Shown: piece by piece, positions 60,414-64,000 of the stretch | Numbering within the stretch: the stretch's first letter is position 1 | Layout of the letters: each line of letters starts with the position of its first letter | Assembly: GCF_014697025.1 (NCBI RefSeq) | Contig: NZ_JACJRC010000001.1 | Span: forward strand, 620,001 to 684,000 | Origin: Alkalinema sp. FACHB-956 | Lineage (GTDB): Bacteria; Cyanobacteriota; Cyanobacteriia; Leptolyngbyales; Leptolyngbyaceae | Direction: 5' to 3' | Length of the DNA: 64,000 nt | Position numbers and translations under genes: made by a program | Notes under the pieces: model-generated | Seen by the model: only the letters and a program-made list of their open reading frames with translations | The model's database searches: none | Told to the model about the DNA's origin: nothing

Positions 60414-61199
60414 TTACAAACCAAACTGAGTCGGGTCAAGATCCACCGATCGTAACAACGCTTCCCAATTGGCCTTTAAATTCGGATCATTCTGTTCACA
60501 ATCACTCAGCAAATCCAACGCTTCAAACCAAATCCCCTGTTCCGCATACGTTTGGGCTTGGCCGATTGGGCTGACCTCCGCTGCAACTTGTTGCTTGACA
60601 GTGTCTGGTAAATTCACCCGATGCACCATGCCCTCCACGGTCAAGGGAACGCCTTTGCCTGCTTCCCGGCAATCGATCGACAAGGCCCAATAATAAGACC
60701 GATCGATCTGTAAGGCAGACATTTTTTCCGGCAGCGTGACCTTCAACAAACCCGGACGGGACGGTAATTGAATCGGCAAACGCGCGATCGTGTCACCATG
60801 TTTATTTTTCTGACGAAGCACAAAGTAGGTCTTGAAGCGATCGCCCTGCGGATAGGGACTATAAAACCAAAAGTTGGGCTTTTCTGATGCAGTGAGGCCC
60901 CAAACATCTTCGATGACTTTGCCATTGCGCGATCGCGGCGTCACGGGGACCAATGCCGTCAGAGGCACCCCCGCCTCCGGGCAAGTATCGCGCCCACCCC
61001 CACCGCGCCGTCTGCCACCGGGAGGATCCCCCGGTGGGAGCTTGGGTAATTTGAGTCTGACTTTCGGCGATCGCGCTTTCTGCGATTGCTTTAGGGAAAC
61101 GGGTTGAGCCAGGGCCGCCTGCGGAACGATCGCCGTCAGGAAGACGACGAGGCACAAGGGCAGGCTGCTCATCTTCCGTAGCCAACTAGAACGATTCAT
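60414..61199 (-). CDS. Exported DUF928 family protein
   Basis: A 261-aa protein with a signal peptide (SSLPLCLVVFLTAIVPQAALA). A Pro/Gly/Arg-rich stretch with GDPPGGRRRGGGGRDTCP is followed by LTALVPVTPRS, PNFWFYSPYP and FVLRQKNKHGD, the DUF928 core. The C-terminal part has a helical TYAEQGIWFEALDLLSD segment. The family is cyanobacterial, periplasmic and of unknown role. ATG 61199 avoids 44 unlikely residues in the longer frame. It is the first gene of the DUF928-haemagglutinin-CHAT operon. The promoter-like element found at 52-56 kb is not present upstream, so this operon is probably regulated differently. Confidence 0.92.
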   Translation of the reverse strand: MNRSSWLRKMSSLPLCLVVFLTAIVPQAALAQPVSLKQSQKARSPKVRLKLPKLPPGDPPGGRRRGGGGRDTCPEAGVPLTALVPVTPRSRNGKVIEDVWGLTASEKPNFWFYSPYPQGDRFKTYFVLRQKNKHGDTIARLPIQLPSRPGLLKVTLPEKMSALQIDRSYYWALSIDCREAGKGVPLTVEGMVHRVNLPDTVKQQVAAEVSPIGQAQTYAEQGIWFEALDLLSDCEQNDPNLKANWEALLRSVDLDPTQFGL

Positions 61200-61230
61200 A
61201 AGTTCACCCAGAAACCCCATCGTCTTGTGC

Positions 61231-61265
61231 GGGGGGAGCCATCGCTGCACGCTGGGACTCCCCCC
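61231..61265. terminator. GC-rich hairpin between hemL and DUF928
   Basis: GGGGGGAG and CTCCCCCC form an 8-bp stem with a 19-base loop about 70-100 bases after the hemL stop on the minus strand. No T run follows, so intrinsic termination is uncertain, but it may separate hemL from the DUF928 operon. Confidence 0.4.
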
Positions 61266-61331
61266 ACTTCTCAGACACCCTGCTTGAAATCCCCCACCCC
61301 CGCTGAGGCTGAGGGTAGGGAGGATTTTCAA

Positions 61332-62633
61332 TTAAGCCAATTTGGAGAGCACGGTGCGCGCCGCTTCCAGGGTGCGATCGATATCCGCATCCGTATGCGC
61401 CAAGGAGGTAAAGCCCGCCTCAAACTGGGACGGAGCCAGATAAACCCCTTGCTCTAACATCGCACGGTGGAACTTGCCAAATTTGACAGTATCCGCCTTC
61501 TTGGCATCTTCGTAGCTGTGCACAGGGCCTTCACAGAAGAAGAAACCAAACATCGCACTAATGGATCCGCCACACATGGCATGGCCCGTTTCCTTCCCGA
61601 TCGCCAGTAGGCCGTTGATCAGCTTTGTGGTGATCTTATCGAGATATTCATAGCTGCCGGGTTGCCTCAGGATTTCCAGGGTCTTGATCCCCGCAGTCAT
61701 CGCCAAGGGATTGCCGGACAGCGTACCCGCTTGGTACATCGGGCCAGCGGGAGCCACCAGTTGCATGATCTCCCGCTTACCGCCGTAGGCTCCCACGGGC
61801 AGCCCCCCGCCAATCACCTTACCCATCGTCGTCAGGTCAGGCGTAATGCCAAACTTCGCCTGCGCCCCACCGTAGGAGATACGGAAGCCGGTCATCACTT
61901 CGTCGAACACCAGCAAAGCACCATGTTCCGTGGTCAGTTCCCGCAGACCCGCCAGGAACCCTGCATCGGGCGTGATAAATCCCGCGTTCCCCACGATCGG
62001 CTCCAGAATCACCCCGCAAATTTCGCCAGGATTTTCCTCAAACAGCTTCCGCACTGCATCCAGATCGTTGTAGGGCGCAGTCAAAGTATTCGCCGTCGTG
62101 GACTTGGGCACCCCAGGGGAATCGGGCAAGCCGAGGGTCGCCACACCGGATCCCGCCTTGACCAGGAACATATCGGCATGTCCGTGGTAGCAGCCTTCAA
62201 ATTTGATGACTTTTTCCCGTTGGGTATAAGCCCGCATCAGGCGCAGCACCGCCATACAAGCCTCGGTGCCGGAATTTACAAAGCGCACCATTTCCACACT
62301 GGGAACGGCGTCGATCACCATTTCGGCCAAGATATTTTCCAGCGCACAGGGGGCACCAAAGCTGGTCCCTTTTTCCGCAGCGGCTTGGATGGCCTTAATC
62401 ACGTCGGGATGGGCGTGACCGCAGATGGCAGGCCCCCAGGTACCCACGTAGTCAATATATTGGTTGCCATCTACGTCCCAAGCGTAGGCATCCTTCACCC
62501 GATCGAAGACGATCGGCTGGCCACCCACAGATTTAAACGCTCGAACGGGAGAACTCACACCACCGGGCATGAGCTTCTGGGCCGCCGCAAAGATTTCTTC
62601 TGATTTGGTTGTTTTGAAAGTCCCCGTGATCAA
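61332..62633 (-). CDS. hemL: Glutamate-1-semialdehyde 2,1-aminomutase
   Basis: HemL moves the amino group of glutamate-1-semialdehyde to give 5-aminolevulinate, the second step of the C5 tetrapyrrole pathway, using pyridoxal phosphate or pyridoxamine phosphate. The 433-aa product has [44 protein letters not shown] and the PLP lysine Lys272 in [12 protein letters not shown]. The start is a TTG at 62633: AAGGAGAGA lies 6 bases upstream and homology begins there (SEEIFAAAQ about residue 11). It lies 45 bases after the adenine methylase gene, so the two may be cotranscribed. Confidence 0.97.
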   Translation of the reverse strand: MITGTFKTTKSEEIFAAAQKLMPGGVSSPVRAFKSVGGQPIVFDRVKDAYAWDVDGNQYIDYVGTWGPAICGHAHPDVIKAIQAAAEKGTSFGAPCALENILAEMVIDAVPSVEMVRFVNSGTEACMAVLRLMRAYTQREKVIKFEGCYHGHADMFLVKAGSGVATLGLPDSPGVPKSTTANTLTAPYNDLDAVRKLFEENPGEICGVILEPIVGNAGFITPDAGFLAGLRELTTEHGALLVFDEVMTGFRISYGGAQAKFGITPDLTTMGKVIGGGLPVGAYGGKREIMQLVAPAGPMYQAGTLSGNPLAMTAGIKTLEILRQPGSYEYLDKITTKLINGLLAIGKETGHAMCGGSISAMFGFFFCEGPVHSYEDAKKADTVKFGKFHRAMLEQGVYLAPSQFEAGFTSLAHTDADIDRTLEAARTVLSKLA

Positions 62634-62678
62634 AGCTCTCTCCTTAAAAGTGCGTCTGCAATGAGGGTCTGTTTTGAA

Positions 62679-63641
62679 TTATCCCACGAGGTTGGAGTGT
62701 GCGGCATCGCAGCCCGTCTCAGGAACACCCCCCACAACCGGGGAAGCGATCGGGGGCGCGATCGAGGACGAGATCGGGGCAGCACATTCCGGCGCAATCA
62801 CGAGGGCTTCGGCGATCGCCCCCCGCAGGGTTTCAAAGGAGCCGACGTGGTAGAAATGCTGGGTCGATCGCAGGTCTAATCCGCCCCAACAGTCCGCCAG
62901 ATGGGTGTTGTAGCGGTGGGCGTTGGACAGCCACATGGAGAGGGCAAAGCCACAGGGCAAATTTTTCGTGATCTCTGCCAGGGCTTCGGCTTCAGCAATC
63001 GACCATTGGTTGAAGTAATCCGTATGGCGGCCAATGTAGGGTGGATCGAGATAGACAAAATCCGTCGATCGCGCCTGAGCCAGCGTTTCCCGCCAGTCCG
63101 CTACTTGGAACTGCCACTGTTTCCCTTGCATTTGCTGGGCCACCCAAGCCACTTGGTTGACAATTTTGGTGATGTAGGCCGGGGTAAAGCGCTGGGGTTT
63201 GCGGCAAAAGGGCACATTAAATCCTCCCTTGGCGTTAAATCGCATCAGGCCGTTGAAACAGGAGCGATTTAAAAAGAGAAAATCTAAGGAATCAGGGTGC
63301 TGGTTGAAGCGATCGCGCACCGCGTAGTAGTACGCTTCGCCTTGACTGCGCAACTGTTCCCCCGCCTGGGTGAGAAATTCGCGCACTTGGCCAGGAGTCA
63401 TCTGCCCCTGTTGGATCGATCGATAGAACTGGATCAAATGGCGATTAGTGTCACAGAGCAGCGCATGGGTCGGAGCTAGATTAAACGCCACGACCCCGGA
63501 TCCCAAAAAGGGTTCGATCCAACGGGCCTCTGGTGTCGGTTGCCAAGCCAGATTAGCCGCAATAAAGGGCACCAGCTTCGTTTTGATGCCCTGGCACTTA
63601 ATGGGCGGGGCTTTCACCGATCGGACAGAACAAGGCAGCAT
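62679..63641 (-). CDS. D12-class adenine-specific DNA methyltransferase (Dam-like)
   Basis: A 320-aa N6-adenine methylase of the Dam/D12 class. The AdoMet-binding motif is WIEPFLGSGVVAFN (residues about 41-54) and the catalytic motif DPPY is at 199-202 (TDFVYLDPPYIGRHTDYF). LNRSCFNGLMRFNAKGGFNVPF is a typical D12 segment. Many cyanobacteria have such an orphan enzyme for GATC, and no restriction gene is adjacent, but the target is not provable from sequence alone. The Ala/Pro/Ser tail after residue 285 is unusual for Dam. It diverges from hisI and precedes hemL by 45 bases. Confidence 0.92.
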   Translation of the reverse strand: MLPCSVRSVKAPPIKCQGIKTKLVPFIAANLAWQPTPEARWIEPFLGSGVVAFNLAPTHALLCDTNRHLIQFYRSIQQGQMTPGQVREFLTQAGEQLRSQGEAYYYAVRDRFNQHPDSLDFLFLNRSCFNGLMRFNAKGGFNVPFCRKPQRFTPAYITKIVNQVAWVAQQMQGKQWQFQVADWRETLAQARSTDFVYLDPPYIGRHTDYFNQWSIAEAEALAEITKNLPCGFALSMWLSNAHRYNTHLADCWGGLDLRSTQHFYHVGSFETLRGAIAEALVIAPECAAPISSSIAPPIASPVVGGVPETGCDAAHSNLVG

Positions 63642-63748
63642 GGGCGAGCACTCACATCACAACGGAGAGACGGGCAAGGCAAGAAGAACTTTCAAAGGGG
63701 AGGAGGGCTGTGAAATAATATTGATTTGGTCATTTCCAGGATATCGCC

Positions 63749-64000
63749 ATGTCTGACGTTGTTTCTGCCCAGTCCATTCCTGTTGAGAAAATTAAATATA
63801 ACGAGCAGGGGTTAGTACCCGCGATCGTGCAGGATTATCTGGATGGGACGGTGCTGATGATGGCCTGGATGAATGCGGAGTCGTTGCAGAAGACCTTGGA
63901 AACCGGGACGACCTGGTTCTGGAGCCGATCGCGGCAGGAATTTTGGAATAAGGGAGCAACCTCCGGCCATACACAAAACGTCAAATCGATTCGCTACGAT
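63749..64000 (+). CDS. hisI: Phosphoribosyl-AMP cyclohydrolase HisI (or HisIE), cut by the window end
   Basis: The first 84 codons are visible, ending at the window edge in frame. The sequence has [20 protein letters not shown] near residue 25, then [20 protein letters not shown] and [11 protein letters not shown], the HisI signature that holds part of the metal-binding site. HisI opens the purine ring of phosphoribosyl-AMP in histidine biosynthesis. In cyanobacteria it is often fused to the HisE pyrophosphohydrolase; whether this is so lies beyond the window. Confidence 0.95.
   Translation, partial: MSDVVSAQSIPVEKIKYNEQGLVPAIVQDYLDGTVLMMAWMNAESLQKTLETGTTWFWSRSRQEFWNKGATSGHTQNVKSIRYD

Overview
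The window is chromosomal DNA from a beta-cyanobacterium. It carries a beta-carboxysome operon (ccmK-ccmL-ccmM-ccmN), a class II fructose-1,6/sedoheptulose-1,7-bisphosphatase, zeta-carotene desaturase, a cytochrome b6f cofactor-assembly factor, C5-pathway tetrapyrrole genes (hemA, hemL), many multidomain histidine kinases, Uma2 and DUF1822/CHAT/CHASE2 proteins, and many HIP1-type GCGATCGC sites. I cannot name the genus; a filamentous Leptolyngbya-like organism is only a guess. No tRNA, rRNA, transposase, prophage or CRISPR array was recognised.

Layout. 0.4-4.5 kb: carboxysome shell and scaffold operon. 4.5-7.5 kb: small accessory genes (DUF6516-like, Uma2, Nudix, an exported NTF2-like protein). 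7.8-15.6 kb: outer-membrane porin, ClpB disaggregase, PAS/GAF histidine kinase. 15.7-19.6 kb: a 72-aa protein preceded by a strongly structured candidate RNA, then a STAND-type NTPase with TPRs. 19.7-26.8 kb: a VOC-DUF952 fusion, DUF456, two large polytopic membrane proteins flanking the cytochrome b6f cofactor-assembly gene, and an SRPBCC protein. 27-37.8 kb: zds, a conserved unknown, an RluA-like protein, UspA, an acyltransferase, DUF3298, glpX, hemA. 38-47 kb: signalling block (REC-kinase, hybrid kinase plus response regulator, phosphate-binding-like lipoprotein plus kinase). 47.2-61.2 kb: a regulatory and secretory island. 61.3-64 kb: hemL, an adenine methylase and the start of hisI.

The most interesting part is 47.2-61.2 kb. 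An atypical sigma-70-like factor, a DUF1822 protein and a CHAT-CHASE2 membrane protein are followed by four minus-strand transcription units. Each of these starts with the same 41-bp element: TTTGCGTAAT, exactly 15 bases, then CGATAGGT, in three cases continuing into a GATAG/CTATC palindrome. The units encode an exported protein with a truncated leader peptide ahead of it, a 63-aa exported peptide, a calpain-family cysteine protease with an intact Cys/His/Asn triad, and a jelly-roll, carbohydrate-binding-like exported protein. Next to them lies an operon for DUF928, a TpsA-like (haemagglutinin N-terminal) protein and a TPR-CHAT protein. I infer an alternative-sigma regulon controlling secreted or surface proteins and proteases; the link between the sigma factor and the element is untested.

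A second highlight is a predicted minus-strand RNA of about 200 nt at 16.0-16.2 kb. It has a consensus-like promoter, a 12-bp long-range closing helix, an H-type pseudoknot and an intrinsic terminator, and lies directly upstream of the 72-aa gene. Short tandem repeats of 12-18 bp recur throughout, both between genes and as in-frame low-complexity inserts in proteins.
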